Assembly: GCF_040786285.1 (NCBI RefSeq)
Contig: NZ_JBFMKQ010000001.1
Coordinates: forward strand, 248,001 to 312,000
DNA length: 64,000 bases
Direction of reading: 5' to 3'
DNA from: Aquimarina sp040786285
Lineage (GTDB): Bacteria; Bacteroidota; Bacteroidia; Flavobacteriales; Flavobacteriaceae
Shown here: positions 10,501-18,667 of the stretch, in pieces
Layout of the letters: each line of letters begins with the position of its first letter
How positions within the stretch are numbered: position 1 is the stretch's first letter
Translations under genes and position numbers: made by a program
The notes under the pieces: generated by a model
What the model saw: the letters and a program-made list of their open reading frames with translations, nothing else
Told to the model about the DNA's origin: nothing
The model's database searches: none

Positions 10501-11742
10501 AGTTTGCATGATATGTATAAAATCAAGTTCCGTTAATTGCAGGTCTACTATTACATATTCTAACGCTTTTTCTGCTTTTTCGTCTGCAGTCTGTATATCT
10601 TCGAATACCTGCTCTAACAAAGCTTTTTCTCCATTATATAAGGGCAATACATCTCCGGGATTTGGATTTCCATATACTTTTCTCATCATTACATCAAATC
10701 CTTCAACAGCGTGTAATTCTCTAAGGTTTTGTTGTCTTTGATGTATGATTTTTTTCTCATGAGCCTTTTCCAAGTCCTCATACACAGACTGCCAATCTGT
10801 AGGAATACCCTCTTTTTCTTCTTGATGTTTTAGAAAAATAAGATCAAAATCATTTCTTTTTAAAAATAGCTCTTGTGTTACATAGGAAATCGCAGCTGCA
10901 TCCTCTTTTTTTACTGCTTCATTCAGCTCAAAAATATCCCCAATCTGATTCCCTGGAAAGTCCGGAAGGGCATCTCCAGGATTCGGGTGTCCCAAGGCCA
11001 TTTCTATCATATCGATAAAGGCCGCATCCTTGGTTTTACCACGTTCTTGATGTGTATTTTGGATGGTAAGAAACTCCTTTGTTACAAAAACATTTTTAAG
11101 TTGTGTGATTTGAGCCTTGCTAATTACTGTATCTTCATTAGTAATGTACTGCAATTGATTACCCGAAGCGTCTTCTCCGGCCTCTAATACAGTTCCCTTG
11201 TTTACTTCTAGGTATTCGGTATTCTCTTCTAACTCTAATAATACATTGACCACATCCGGCACCGCCTCTTTTGTACTCAATCCAAGACGTTCTCTAAAAT
11301 AAAAATCAAGATGTCTTTCTGTAAGTCCATTCATTTTGGATTTCACGTGATTTAATAACTTTAAGAAAGTCATAAATAGTGATACGTGAGGTTTGGATAG
11401 TTTGGCTTTCTTTTCTGAATCATTATAAAAACGTTCAGGATTTTCTACATATGCAGCTAATAGATCAGCCCACCGTTTTTGCTGAATCCTTCTTCCTTCC
11501 GGAGAATTTTGGTTAAATGTTTGCGGATCGTCAATTAAAAAAGACTCCCAAGTAGTAGTAGGCCTGTTTTGTGTATCAAAAAACTGAAGCTCTTTGGCTA
11601 TACGTTGTGCTTCGGTAATCAGTTCTTCAATACTACGATCTTCTATCGCTACATAATCAGGACGAATCGCATCTGTATTGCGATCTTGCTGACTGGTTCC
11701 ATCTCTAAGAAGTATATTATCTGAATTTTGAATGTGAGTCAT
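7543..11742 (-). CDS. eCIS baseplate J-like wedge protein (Afp11/Pvc11-like)
   Basis: At 1399 aa this is the largest protein of the cluster. It matches baseplate J/gp47-type wedge proteins by position (after the PAAR-like gene) and by the C-terminal region with YNEGFYKNKLIEEIKRFMSP, GSLHASVIINFI and RPYIDY patterns near residues 1290-1350. The N-terminal half contains an internal duplication: GHPNPGDALPDF (251-262) and GNPNPGDVLPLY (358-369), spaced 107 residues apart, each followed by helical segments. The large size is normal for Bacteroidetes eCIS but exceeds the phage homologues, so much of it is probably lineage-specific decoration. The gene begins 22 nt after the PAAR-like gene and is followed by a 179-nt gap with a repeat. 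Confidence 0.82.
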   Translation of the reverse strand: MTHIQNSDNILLRDGTSQQDRNTDAIRPDYVAIEDRSIEELITEAQRIAKELQFFDTQNRPTTTWESFLIDDPQTFNQNSPEGRRIQQKRWADLLAAYVENPERFYNDSEKKAKLSKPHVSLFMTFLKLLNHVKSKMNGLTERHLDFYFRERLGLSTKEAVPDVVNVLLELEENTEYLEVNKGTVLEAGEDASGNQLQYITNEDTVISKAQITQLKNVFVTKEFLTIQNTHQERGKTKDAAFIDMIEMALGHPNPGDALPDFPGNQIGDIFELNEAVKKEDAAAISYVTQELFLKRNDFDLIFLKHQEEKEGIPTDWQSVYEDLEKAHEKKIIHQRQQNLRELHAVEGFDVMMRKVYGNPNPGDVLPLYNGEKALLEQVFEDIQTADEKAEKALEYVIVDLQLTELDFIHIMQTQANPKASEEDKDKVYRILEFAERQIRSISIFPPSIEKLSDIYATADAKEFVFSKYDEEEESKRFKTFGNRQSSISDHSLKPSEVGFAISSPTLLLQDGKRTIEILLDLGQEDTTIESLQSIFDKNDPFQTYLSSNEQWFTPNKVTYSLGDYVGVTSEIPLDIIVNDTTITSIDNQSFDITDVGKYIVDTTQKIYKIIGIKDTSILEVQEVGLIDENVEKAQKYAPDQVYLNALKIAIQLQDNDPPVTPFGSRSSSFVASEHPTLVCTLHHFLEEEKGEERYRSNYQHLINLGLQKAHIRVDVQGMQQSILQNDQNTIDTKKPFEPFGFQPEIGSSFYIANEEIAQKRIKDLYLEMEWVQQPKSLTEYYKNYWLIQANHTEEELAALSEEELSELIEQRLATNAAIIEDDGDFKADVFFHDRNAEVLLSTMIENPEGDKVSEGFSLFTKEGTISIANVPFRMQETSPDYKYKERLDIEMDEEEVVSWDRYFRIELTPVNFQHTAYNTLFTKQALSGKEEIKNLRINLPYQPKLKKLGVSYTACANITADVQPEKSTNKIFHIHPFGYDLLTPGIETSLIPVYNDEGSLYLGIDQLKTPQILSVLFQMAEGSADPDIQKPELQWNYIRDNEWVPLTPSGILEDTTNGLVNTGIVKIKIPADVTTGGTLMPNDLHWIKICAFKDINGISDTIDIRSQVVSATLSSVEVDPTHFENPLPIDTITEVLNPIQEVAKITQPFTSSKGKPAEKGNGLYKRVSERLRHKNRTLTMWDYEHVILNQFPQIYKTKCLPAKDRTGGVDVIVVPDIKGKLPFDPFAPKVAADTLFQIEKYAQMHAPTYADISVTNPFYLQVSTECIVKFHEGYNEGFYKNKLIEEIKRFMSPWAYGEDRDIQIGGSLHASVIINFIAERPYIDYVANLKLFQSEDGETFNDVRSLNDGKTIVIPSKPNMIMVAAQIHEVYVVNEGGFEEDSFEGINYMEINKDFIVR

Positions 11743-11764
11743 TGTTTCTACTACTTTACTAGGT

Positions 11765-12187
11765 TTAAGTGGCCATTATTTTTGTATTTGCTGGTATTAA
11801 TTGTCCTTGTCCCGGATACATAGGTACGGGATCCGGTGCATTAGTGGGAGGTGGCTGTTTTGCCTGAGCTGTAACTTTGAATTCTGCAATAAACATGTTT
11901 CCCTTGATCACGATGCTTTTATTACCACTTTTATTTTTTTGTGTTAACTGATCAGGTGCTAACTTTTTAATGGTTAAGGTTCCTGTTCCCGGAATCACAA
12001 AAGGAGGGGCCACATAGGAACAATTGGTCACCTCTACTTTGGATTCATCACCTGCTACACAAACCTTTTTTCCTTTAATGGTTGTCTTTCCAGAAGCTAT
12101 CATTTTTCCGGGTTGTACACTTACCAAGGCACTCCCAAATACCGGAAGGAAATTGACCTGATCACCATCTATAATTATTGCATCCAT
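11765..12187 (-). CDS. PAAR-like spike-tip protein (Afp10/Pvc10-like)
   Basis: This 140-aa protein lies between gp25 and the gpJ-type gene, exactly where eCIS clusters carry the spike-tip protein. It is rich in short beta segments, with motifs VSVQPGKMIASG (22-33), IKGKKVCVAGDE (37-48) and VPMYPGQGQL, and has two cysteines (43, 56). The proline-rich stretch KQPPPTNAPDPVP (about 109-121) may be a flexible arm. PAAR proteins cap the VgrG trimer and sharpen the needle. Assignment rests on position and general character, as the PAAR motif itself is not preserved in a recognisable form. Confidence 0.62.
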   Translation of the reverse strand: MDAIIIDGDQVNFLPVFGSALVSVQPGKMIASGKTTIKGKKVCVAGDESKVEVTNCSYVAPPFVIPGTGTLTIKKLAPDQLTQKNKSGNKSIVIKGNMFIAEFKVTAQAKQPPPTNAPDPVPMYPGQGQLIPANTKIMAT

Positions 12188-12205
12188 TTTTTTTGTAATT
12201 TCTTT

Positions 12206-12622
12206 TTAAAGATCAAATGCCACAGTAGCAGCTTCATTAACATAGAAGGGATATACCAGATTAAAGCGATTATTGGTGCTTCTAACTATATAATTGATCG
12301 ATATATGCACAATCCCTTTCTCTAGATCTATATCTGTTATCGTAACTGTTTCTACTAGGATTCTTGGTTCATACAATAGTAAAGCCCTGGATACCATATT
12401 ACTCAACTCACTAGCAAATCGCTGATCTAATTCTTCGAACAAAAACTGCGTAAGGTCGCATCCAAAGTCCGGATGCATCATCCGCTCATTTAAAGAAGTA
12501 GATAACAAAATCTGAAGACTTTGCTTGATATCCTCTTCTCCTGCTGTAAATCCAACATCTGCACCACCTCCTGAAAAAGAAGGAGGGAACGCCCAGCCAC
12601 TTCCTAAAAATTTATTATCCAT
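12206..12622 (-). CDS. gp25-like baseplate protein (Afp9/Pvc9-like)
   Basis: This is a gp25/lysozyme-like baseplate wedge protein of 138 aa. Family features include the Gly-rich entry FLGSGWAFPPSF (5-16), EEDIKQSLQILLSTSLNERMMHPDFGCDL around 29-57, and an FEELD segment. The ATG at 12620-12622 was chosen because it places the conserved MDNKFLGSG start at the N-terminus. A longer frame to 12658 adds 12 residues of poor fit. With this start the gene overlaps the upstream 67-aa gene by 8 nt, which suggests translational coupling. In T4 and eCIS, gp25 links the sheath to the wedges and triggers its contraction. Confidence 0.88.
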   Translation of the reverse strand: MDNKFLGSGWAFPPSFSGGGADVGFTAGEEDIKQSLQILLSTSLNERMMHPDFGCDLTQFLFEELDQRFASELSNMVSRALLLYEPRILVETVTITDIDLEKGIVHISINYIVRSTNNRFNLVYPFYVNEAATVAFDL

Positions 12623-12818
12623 CTTCTGAGAGTATTTCGGATGTTTCGTTGTGCGCAACCAGATTATTAGACTGGTACGATTTTAATTGCGAAGCTCCTT
12701 GTTGTTGTATTTTTTTGATTAACCCTGCTACTTTGATATAGGGTTGTTCACCTAGTCCCGCTAGTATTACATTAGCTTCTGACACTGTTAATTCCAGTTG
12801 TATATTATTTTTATCCAT
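12615..12818 (-). CDS. 67-aa conserved small protein between spike and gp25
   Basis: This is a short, polar protein with the core LTVSEANVILAGLGEQPYIK (10-29), followed by LIKKIQQQGASQL (32-44), and a disordered tail. It is preceded by the VgrG-like gene (8 nt) and overlaps gp25 by 8 nt, so it is translated as part of the structural operon. The core resembles small proteins found in similar places in Bacteroidetes phage-like loci, but I cannot name a family. A chaperone, regulator or minor baseplate component is possible. Being in a tight operon with overlapping ends argues that it is real. Confidence 0.68.
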   Translation of the reverse strand: MDKNNIQLELTVSEANVILAGLGEQPYIKVAGLIKKIQQQGASQLKSYQSNNLVAHNETSEILSEDG

Positions 12819-12826
12819 ATGTATGC

Positions 12827-14509
12827 TTATATTAAATCCACTTTTTTCCCTTTGACTTTAATTTTCCCTTTAGCATTAATAATGAGATCTCCCTTAGCAT
12901 CTATCATAAAATCTTTAGCACTCATCAGCTTGATACCATCTTTGCCTAGCTCTATTATATTTCCGTGAGCATCTTCTAGATTAATCTTCTTTTCTTTCTG
13001 ATTGATACAAATGGTCTGTTCATTTGCGTGGTCTGCGTCTTCTGTAGATAAGGTTACTGTCTCTTTTTCTTCATCAAACAGAAGTTGAAAATTAGACTTG
13101 GTAAAAATCCCTTTATACGTGTTTTTTTTCTTTACTGTATTAGGCACTTTATTACTATGCATTGCACCCAATACAATGGCTTGCCTGGGATCGTCATTCA
13201 AAAAACCTACGACCACCCGATCTCCTTTTTCTGGCGGGAAAAAGATTCCGTGATCTGCTCCTGCATCCAACGAAGTAAACATCGCCAATACCTCTGTCGG
13301 TTTTCCTTCTTGATGAAATGCCGGTATATGTACCTGAAGCCTGAAGCCATGATCTGCATCTTCGATATGACCTAAAACAGTACCAACCTGCAAACCATTT
13401 ACACCTGGAAGCAATCCGGCAGCTTGCGTATCTATAATATCCGATTGAGCGCTAAACCAGTTTGCATCCATACCAATTTGTAGATGAGTATACCATCCCG
13501 AACCTATAACGAATGTATTACGAACACCTGTGATGATATGATTTCCGTTAAATCGACTTACATTTTCAATTTTTATCGTCTGTCCTACCTTGAGCTTCCC
13601 ATTTCCATCAATTCTAATGGTTCCTTGTACCGCAGAAAGTCTGGATTTTATAAGCTGTGCATCGGACCAGGATTGAAGTTCCAAAGGATCTGTGGGTACC
13701 GGATGAATTAATTGTGCTTCTTTAGCCCCCACTACATTCGATAGCCTCGGTACATCATACCCTATACTTCCTAACGTTTGTTCTTCGGCTTTTTTAGGAA
13801 GACTTAATGCTAATTGTTTTTTCTTGGTGTCTAAACCAAAAGTATGAATCTTCTCATATTGCCCCTGACTACTCAATTTTAAATCAAAATGTGCTAAATC
13901 GATACCAAAGGTTAAGGTAAGATCCGGATTTTTGATATTGGGTGTTTGAACAGATAGTTCTCCATTGTCAATTGCTACCAACTGCCCATTAGCTTCTGCT
14001 CTTGATATCATAAAATCCCAATCCGATACATAATATTGTACCATCTGCGAATGCACAAGTGTGGTGTCATTATTTTCTTTTACTTTTAAATCTTTGTATT
14101 TTCCAACAAGATCTTTTATGATCTCATTATCGGTAAGATTTTTATACACTTTGCTTTTTCGTAAGCTGGTCATTTTAATACAAGGATCACAAAGCTCTAT
14201 GGTTAGCTCTGATTGATAATGAGATCTTTCTATTTCTTGATTAATGACAATACCTTCAAAAATCTTTTCTTCAGTGGTGTTTTTCCCTTCATATCGCATA
14301 AAGATTTCTATCAGGGATCCCGGTAAAAAAGCATCTCCATCCAGTGTTTCGAACTTTTGTTTCGCTATGCAACCATCATATAGTTTGAGCTCGGCCATTG
14401 GTATTTTATTGAACTCTTTATTGGTATCTAAAGACATCAATTGATACGTTCCCAACTGAAGGGTTTTGCCATTGCTTTTGATGGTATTTGTTACTACTGT
14501 TGATGTCAT
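12827..14509 (-). CDS. VgrG-like central spike protein (Afp8/Pvc8-like)
   Basis: This 560-aa protein has the gp27-gp5 fusion layout of VgrG. The N-terminal gp27-like part (about 1-350) includes LCDPCIKMTSLRKSK and MVQYYVSDWDFMISRAEANG. The OB-fold gp5 part is at about 370-455 (LPGVNGLQVGTVLGHIED, FFPPEKGDRVVVGFL, ILGAMHS). A repetitive beta-helix tail ends in alternating Lys/Ile patterns (INAKGKIKVKGKKVDLI). It forms the trimeric spike that carries the PAAR-like tip. It starts 3 nt after the LysM gene, so translation is probably coupled. No effector extension is visible at the C-terminus, so any cargo is not fused here. Confidence 0.92.
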   Translation of the reverse strand: MTSTVVTNTIKSNGKTLQLGTYQLMSLDTNKEFNKIPMAELKLYDGCIAKQKFETLDGDAFLPGSLIEIFMRYEGKNTTEEKIFEGIVINQEIERSHYQSELTIELCDPCIKMTSLRKSKVYKNLTDNEIIKDLVGKYKDLKVKENNDTTLVHSQMVQYYVSDWDFMISRAEANGQLVAIDNGELSVQTPNIKNPDLTLTFGIDLAHFDLKLSSQGQYEKIHTFGLDTKKKQLALSLPKKAEEQTLGSIGYDVPRLSNVVGAKEAQLIHPVPTDPLELQSWSDAQLIKSRLSAVQGTIRIDGNGKLKVGQTIKIENVSRFNGNHIITGVRNTFVIGSGWYTHLQIGMDANWFSAQSDIIDTQAAGLLPGVNGLQVGTVLGHIEDADHGFRLQVHIPAFHQEGKPTEVLAMFTSLDAGADHGIFFPPEKGDRVVVGFLNDDPRQAIVLGAMHSNKVPNTVKKKNTYKGIFTKSNFQLLFDEEKETVTLSTEDADHANEQTICINQKEKKINLEDAHGNIIELGKDGIKLMSAKDFMIDAKGDLIINAKGKIKVKGKKVDLI

Positions 14510-14512
14510 ATT

Positions 14513-15232
14513 TTATTTTTCAATTGGAGGAAAATAAATTTCTTGTCCTGGTGTAAGATTCCTAAAACTCTTAAGCTTATTAACACGCGCTACTAATGGA
14601 TAATGCATAGGTGATCCATATATATCCTGACACATTAATGGTAATTGATCACCTGCTTTTACTATTCGATAATGTGTTAAATCAGGAGATTGTAAATCTA
14701 ATTTTGCTAATTGTTCATCAAGCGCATCATCTTCTATAAAGGAAACATTTAACTCTGCTCGCAATGGATCACCGCTTCTAGCAAACATGGTGTAATTAAT
14801 ATCCAAATCATTGAGCCTACAATTAAAATCAAGTGTTTGTCCCCAACTAAGTTTCAGAAAAGGAGGCTCATGGATTTTACCTTTAATTTTTACAATGTTT
14901 GTTAAAAAACCATCGATCCGCTCTGTTACATTGGTTTGAGAACCTGATAATACTCTAAATGCTGTTTCTGCTCCGTATTGATGTACATTGGTTCCATCAA
15001 AAATCAACTTCATTCTTACCGTAGATCGTGCACTATTGGTAAACTTAACTGTATCCTCGTTTTGAGGATTACTTGGCTGTTTAGTATACTTATTCGTAAA
15101 ACTTCGTCGTACAGATTCTGGGTTAAACATCACCTCGAACTCCTTACCTGAATCTTTTCTTTCCTTCTTATCATAAGAAGTAATCTTGAGTTTTTGGAGT
15201 TTAAATGGATTTAAGCTATCTAATACCGACAT
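14513..15232 (-). CDS. LysM-domain baseplate hub adaptor (Afp7/Pvc7-like)
   Basis: This 239-aa protein carries an N-terminal domain with FEVMFNPESVRRSFTNKY (about 32-49), a signature of the eCIS/phage tube-to-spike adaptor, and a C-terminal LysM-like domain (about 186-237; THYRIVKAGDQLP, LTPGQEIYFPP). It links tube to spike in the baseplate core. The gene starts 2 nt after the DUF5908 gene and ends 3 nt before the VgrG start, consistent with a co-translated block. In this setting the LysM fold is structural and need not bind peptidoglycan. Confidence 0.9.
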   Translation of the reverse strand: MSVLDSLNPFKLQKLKITSYDKKERKDSGKEFEVMFNPESVRRSFTNKYTKQPSNPQNEDTVKFTNSARSTVRMKLIFDGTNVHQYGAETAFRVLSGSQTNVTERIDGFLTNIVKIKGKIHEPPFLKLSWGQTLDFNCRLNDLDINYTMFARSGDPLRAELNVSFIEDDALDEQLAKLDLQSPDLTHYRIVKAGDQLPLMCQDIYGSPMHYPLVARVNKLKSFRNLTPGQEIYFPPIEK

Positions 15233-15234
15233 AT

Positions 15235-15396
15235 CTATCTAAGATTTTTCTTTTTTAATATCTTTAATACCTGATGTACACATTCCTGTACCAAAATGTT
15301 TTGCTCCATTCCAGAATCCTCCTTGGAAGCAATTTCGGATTGCTGCGTATCTGATACGACAGCTCTAATCACAATTTCTTTGATCTCAACAGCCAT
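15235..15396 (-). CDS. DUF5908-type micro-protein (53 aa)
   Basis: This small frame encodes 53 residues starting MAVEIKEIVIRAVV and ending with a helical, basic tail (HQVLKILKKKNLR). The pattern VEIKEIVIRxxV followed by a polar linker and an amphipathic helix matches DUF5908, a family of micro-proteins found next to the LysM gene in Bacteroidetes eCIS clusters. It sits 2 nt from both neighbours (tube-like gene upstream, LysM gene downstream), which is strong evidence that it is translated. Its job is unknown; it may correspond to the small Afp6-position protein. Confidence 0.72.
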   Translation of the reverse strand: MAVEIKEIVIRAVVSDTQQSEIASKEDSGMEQNILVQECVHQVLKILKKKNLR

Positions 15397-15398
15397 TT

Positions 15399-15887
15399 TT
15401 ATATTCTTAAAATTTGAAATCGCGTATAGGCCAACTCCATAGTATCAATAGCTACCGAATTGGATTGCGCATCCAGATCCGACACAGACCATTTTACAGG
15501 ATAGGCTTTTACAAATAACCATCCTCCGATCGGGATTCCTTCTTCATTAAATAATGTGACTAATACGTCAGAAGGGTTAAACTTAAATAGCGAAAATGAA
15601 GCATTGAATTCTAAGTTTAACGGAGAAGGGATTGCACTCGCTACATAGCCTCTTTCTAATACCAAATTATTGTAACTCATCATTTTTGGCATCCGATGTG
15701 CATGCAAATTTTCTCCTCCTTCATTTAGAGTTTCTAACTGTACATCTGTGCTGATACCACTGACCTTTTGAAACCTAAGATCAATAGGATTGGGAACTAT
15801 CCCACCTGTCAAAAAAAATACTCCAAATCTGTGGGATAATGTGGGTTCTCTGTCTGCGAAATTGATTGCTTTTAAAACATCTAACAT
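15399..15887 (-). CDS. tube-family protein, probable tube initiator (Afp5/Pvc5-like)
   Basis: This 162-aa protein belongs to the gp19-like tube family but differs from the two upstream copies. Its N-terminus is LSHRFGVFFLTGG (18-30), then FQKVSGI (39-45), MMSYNNLVLERG (70-81) and a C-terminal SVAIDTMELAYTRFQI (144-159). The 'v-SGi...E.n.Gg' segment and 'iDtmelay' end are the conserved tube fold elements. By position, last of three tube genes and next to the LysM adaptor, it probably forms the first tube layer on the baseplate rather than the bulk tube. It lies 10 nt after the middle tube gene. Confidence 0.85.
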   Translation of the reverse strand: MLDVLKAINFADREPTLSHRFGVFFLTGGIVPNPIDLRFQKVSGISTDVQLETLNEGGENLHAHRMPKMMSYNNLVLERGYVASAIPSPLNLEFNASFSLFKFNPSDVLVTLFNEEGIPIGGWLFVKAYPVKWSVSDLDAQSNSVAIDTMELAYTRFQILRI

Positions 15888-15897
15888 ATACGAATTC

Positions 15898-16341
15898 TTA
15901 AGTGTGTTTTATTCTTAAATCATGTGCGATCAAATTCAGGCTTTCGAAGGCGATTTCACTCGCACTTGCACTGAATGATGGTGCATCTAATTTGAAAGGT
16001 AATGCTCGGGAAACCTCCCAAATTACGATGCCCATCCCAGTTTCATCACATAGTTCTATTCTGATATCTTTTTTTTCTCCAGACTTGATCCAGTCATACA
16101 GATCACTGCGACGCTTGACGATCCCTCTTTTTAGCGTGATATTAATCGGTTTTCGTTGACCTCGAATCAAATGATCCCCTACAGCCCAGCTAAAACCGTG
16201 TCTGTACAATACGTGCTCATGATCAATTTCTAATCCTGAAATCTCTGCAAAAGACATGATTTCAATCCCATTGATTGTTACCTGATAATTATAAACAGGT
16301 AGGGGATACTTTTCTATAATTCTTTGTTTGTCAACTGCCAC
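15898..16341 (-). CDS. tube-family protein (147 aa)
   Basis: This second gp19-like tube paralogue shares the opening pattern KYPLPVYNYQVTINGIEIMSF with the 157-aa copy upstream. It also has FAEISGLEIDHE (31-42), a LKRGIVKRRSDLYDWI block and a C-terminal ASEIAFESLNLIAHDL. Tube proteins form stacked hexameric rings inside the sheath. The copy lacks the GGKVGPNIMYMPGQ loop seen in the upstream copy. It may form a distinct ring layer or alternate with the major tube protein. A 108-nt gap separates it from the upstream copy; the gap contains short hairpins that could adjust relative expression. Confidence 0.87.
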   Translation of the reverse strand: MAVDKQRIIEKYPLPVYNYQVTINGIEIMSFAEISGLEIDHEHVLYRHGFSWAVGDHLIRGQRKPINITLKRGIVKRRSDLYDWIKSGEKKDIRIELCDETGMGIVIWEVSRALPFKLDAPSFSASASEIAFESLNLIAHDLRIKHT

Positions 16342-16449
16342 AATTTGCTATCTTTTAGATATACATCAACTCTACACCTTTCTGAGTTGGTCTAGTATGA
16401 AATTAGAATACTACTTGTTTTACTATTTTGCTACGAATTACTTTAGCGA

Positions 16450-16923
16450 CTATGCTTCTTCCATTGTGACTCTAGATGCCATTAGATCCATAGATTCTAT
16501 AGCGACATCGTTAGAATTAGCGTCGAAAGAAGGTGCTGTAAGTTTGGTAGGAAAAGCATCGATGACCTTCCAGCTTACCACTGTACTACCAGTTTCGTCT
16601 AATAGATGTACTACAATATCTCTTTTATCTACTTGATTAAGCTGAATATCATTGATCCAATCATAAAAAATAGGAATACTTTTTCCTTTTACCAATCCCT
16701 TTTTCATAGAAATATTTACTGGCTGTATTTGCCCTGGCATATACATAATATTAGGTCCTACTTTACCTCCTGTGGCAAAGCTTTCTTTATAGGTATGTGT
16801 TTCGAAAGATAATTCTAGCCCTGATACCTCAGAGAAACTAATTGACTCTCCATTAATATCTACCCTATAATTATAAATAGGTAATGGATAATCTGTTTTT
16901 ATTTGTGCTTTTGTTAACGCCAT
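16450..16923 (-). CDS. major tube protein (157 aa, Afp1/Pvc1-like)
   Basis: This gp19-like tube protein directly follows the sheath gene (42 nt). Diagnostic segments are DYPLPIYNYRVDING (11-25), FSEVSGLELSFE (30-41), PGQIQPVNISMKKGLVKG (64-81) and a C-terminal DVAIESMDLMASRV (about 139-152). The position next to the sheath favours it as the bulk tube subunit. It is one of three tube paralogues in the cluster, and all three keep the conserved fold elements. Confidence 0.88.
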   Translation of the reverse strand: MALTKAQIKTDYPLPIYNYRVDINGESISFSEVSGLELSFETHTYKESFATGGKVGPNIMYMPGQIQPVNISMKKGLVKGKSIPIFYDWINDIQLNQVDKRDIVVHLLDETGSTVVSWKVIDAFPTKLTAPSFDANSNDVAIESMDLMASRVTMEEA

Positions 16924-16965
16924 TTTTCTTATTTTTTATATGATTATATATCTCTTCTCTATAGA

Positions 16966-18597
16966 TTAGGCCTCCTGTAGTTTGTGGGAGAATTTTAAAA
17001 TGATAAACTCAGCAGGACGTACTGCGGCAAGTCCTATTTCTGCGATCATTCTTCCATTGAGAATATCTTCTTGTGTCATGGTTTTGCCTAATCCGATATT
17101 TACAAAATAAGCTTGCTCTTCTGTAGCTCCTGCCAGACCACCTTGCTGCCAGATTCCGTATAGGAAACTTTCGATCATTGCTTTTACTTTTAACCAAGTT
17201 ACCGCATCATTGGATTCGAAAACAGCAAACTGAGATGCTTTTTTGGTAGATTCCTCTATCATGTTGAACAATCTTCTAACCGGTACATATCGCCATTCGT
17301 TATCATTGCCGTCCAGCGTACGAGCTCCCCATACCAAGGTTCCTTTACCTACAAAACCGCGTATGGCATTGATGGATTTACCATTATCGGAATCTACATT
17401 CAATCGTTCCTGATCTTTGGACGTTATTTTCTTTACGGGTCCTATTACTGCATTTAGACTAACATTTGCTGGTGCTTTCCATACGCCTCTTTCTCTATCC
17501 GTAGTTGCATAGGCACCTGCTACTGCCGCACTAGGAGGTAAGATGATCCGTTGTTTTGATACTTCGCTTACTACTCTATTGTATAATTCGGATTGAGACC
17601 CTTTAATATCAGATAATCTTAAAGACGCTCCATCTCCACCAGTTGTTGTCAGATTACGACTTCCTGTAAAGGACTCTACAGTGGCTGTTCCATCTAATAC
17701 AATAATGTCAAAATCACCTTTATCATCGAATGCATTCCAGGCATCTACCACCTCGTTGGCTGATATACCCTCTCCTACATTAGTAATCGTTAAAGTGGTT
17801 CCAGTATTATTAAAAGAAGGTGTCCCAGCTGATCCTTTGTTAATCGTAGCTTTTGGTTCATCCTGCGCAGATCCATTGTATATTATTTTGATAGCTTCTT
17901 CAACCTTTAACTCAATGGTTTCTTGTCCTGAAGAACCAGAAATGATAACACTCTCTTCTTGATATTTGTACGTAAGTGACGTTTGCAAATACGGTGTATA
18001 TGCCGCTCCATATTTTAGATGATTAGTTCCAATTCCATTTCTAAAAGATGCAACTCCTTCATCCCCTTTTTGGATATCAAAAATGCAAAACCTGTCTTTT
18101 AATTCCTGGCACTGACTTAGAGCAGTTTGACATACCTCATGATAATCAACCGGATCTAATTGAGTGGCTTCACCCAACATAATTAAGGTAGGTTCATCTT
18201 CTTTACTCAATACATCTAAGCCTTCTAAAAAAGATTCTTTGTTATAATCATCTTGATAACTTCCTACAGATATTACATAACAATCTCCTCCTCCATTTTT
18301 AAAATATAAATCTATTGCATGATATAATGTATGCTGTGGAGCTGTGACCTCAACATTTTCTATAACTTCTTCATTTACATTGACCTTAAAAGATGCGGGC
18401 TGAGCACCTCCAAAAGCCTCTTTGAATTCCAACAATGTGGATATTCTATAGGCCGCGTTTTTGATACTTTCACCGTTTTTTTCGGTTTTCTCAGTATATC
18501 CAATAAAAGCAGGTACTGCTGTGGAAACTTCTGCTACAGACTGTGGTAATAGAGGTACTTCCTCCGTATACACATCTGGTGTTAAAAATCTAGACAT
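16966..18597 (-). CDS. contractile sheath protein (Afp2-4/Pvc2-4-like)
   Basis: This 543-aa protein is a tail sheath protein. It begins LTPDVYTEEVPLLPQSVAEV (5-24), the usual extended N-terminal arm, followed by TAVPAFIGYTE. The C-terminal conserved domain has VWGARTLDGNDNEWRYVPVRRLFNMIEES (about 432-460) and ends AAVRPAEFIILKFSHKL. The central part (about 200-345) is a variable surface domain that includes Thr/Gly-rich segments. Only one sheath gene is present in this cluster, unlike Afp, which has three paralogues. It follows a 70-nt gap after the unknown 258-aa gene. Confidence 0.93.
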   Translation of the reverse strand: MSRFLTPDVYTEEVPLLPQSVAEVSTAVPAFIGYTEKTEKNGESIKNAAYRISTLLEFKEAFGGAQPASFKVNVNEEVIENVEVTAPQHTLYHAIDLYFKNGGGDCYVISVGSYQDDYNKESFLEGLDVLSKEDEPTLIMLGEATQLDPVDYHEVCQTALSQCQELKDRFCIFDIQKGDEGVASFRNGIGTNHLKYGAAYTPYLQTSLTYKYQEESVIISGSSGQETIELKVEEAIKIIYNGSAQDEPKATINKGSAGTPSFNNTGTTLTITNVGEGISANEVVDAWNAFDDKGDFDIIVLDGTATVESFTGSRNLTTTGGDGASLRLSDIKGSQSELYNRVVSEVSKQRIILPPSAAVAGAYATTDRERGVWKAPANVSLNAVIGPVKKITSKDQERLNVDSDNGKSINAIRGFVGKGTLVWGARTLDGNDNEWRYVPVRRLFNMIEESTKKASQFAVFESNDAVTWLKVKAMIESFLYGIWQQGGLAGATEEQAYFVNIGLGKTMTQEDILNGRMIAEIGLAAVRPAEFIILKFSHKLQEA

Positions 18598-18667
18598 TTG
18601 TTTAAAGTTTTAAATATTTATAATTAGCACTCCCGAAAATCGATGTAATTCTTTCGGTATGCTTTTC

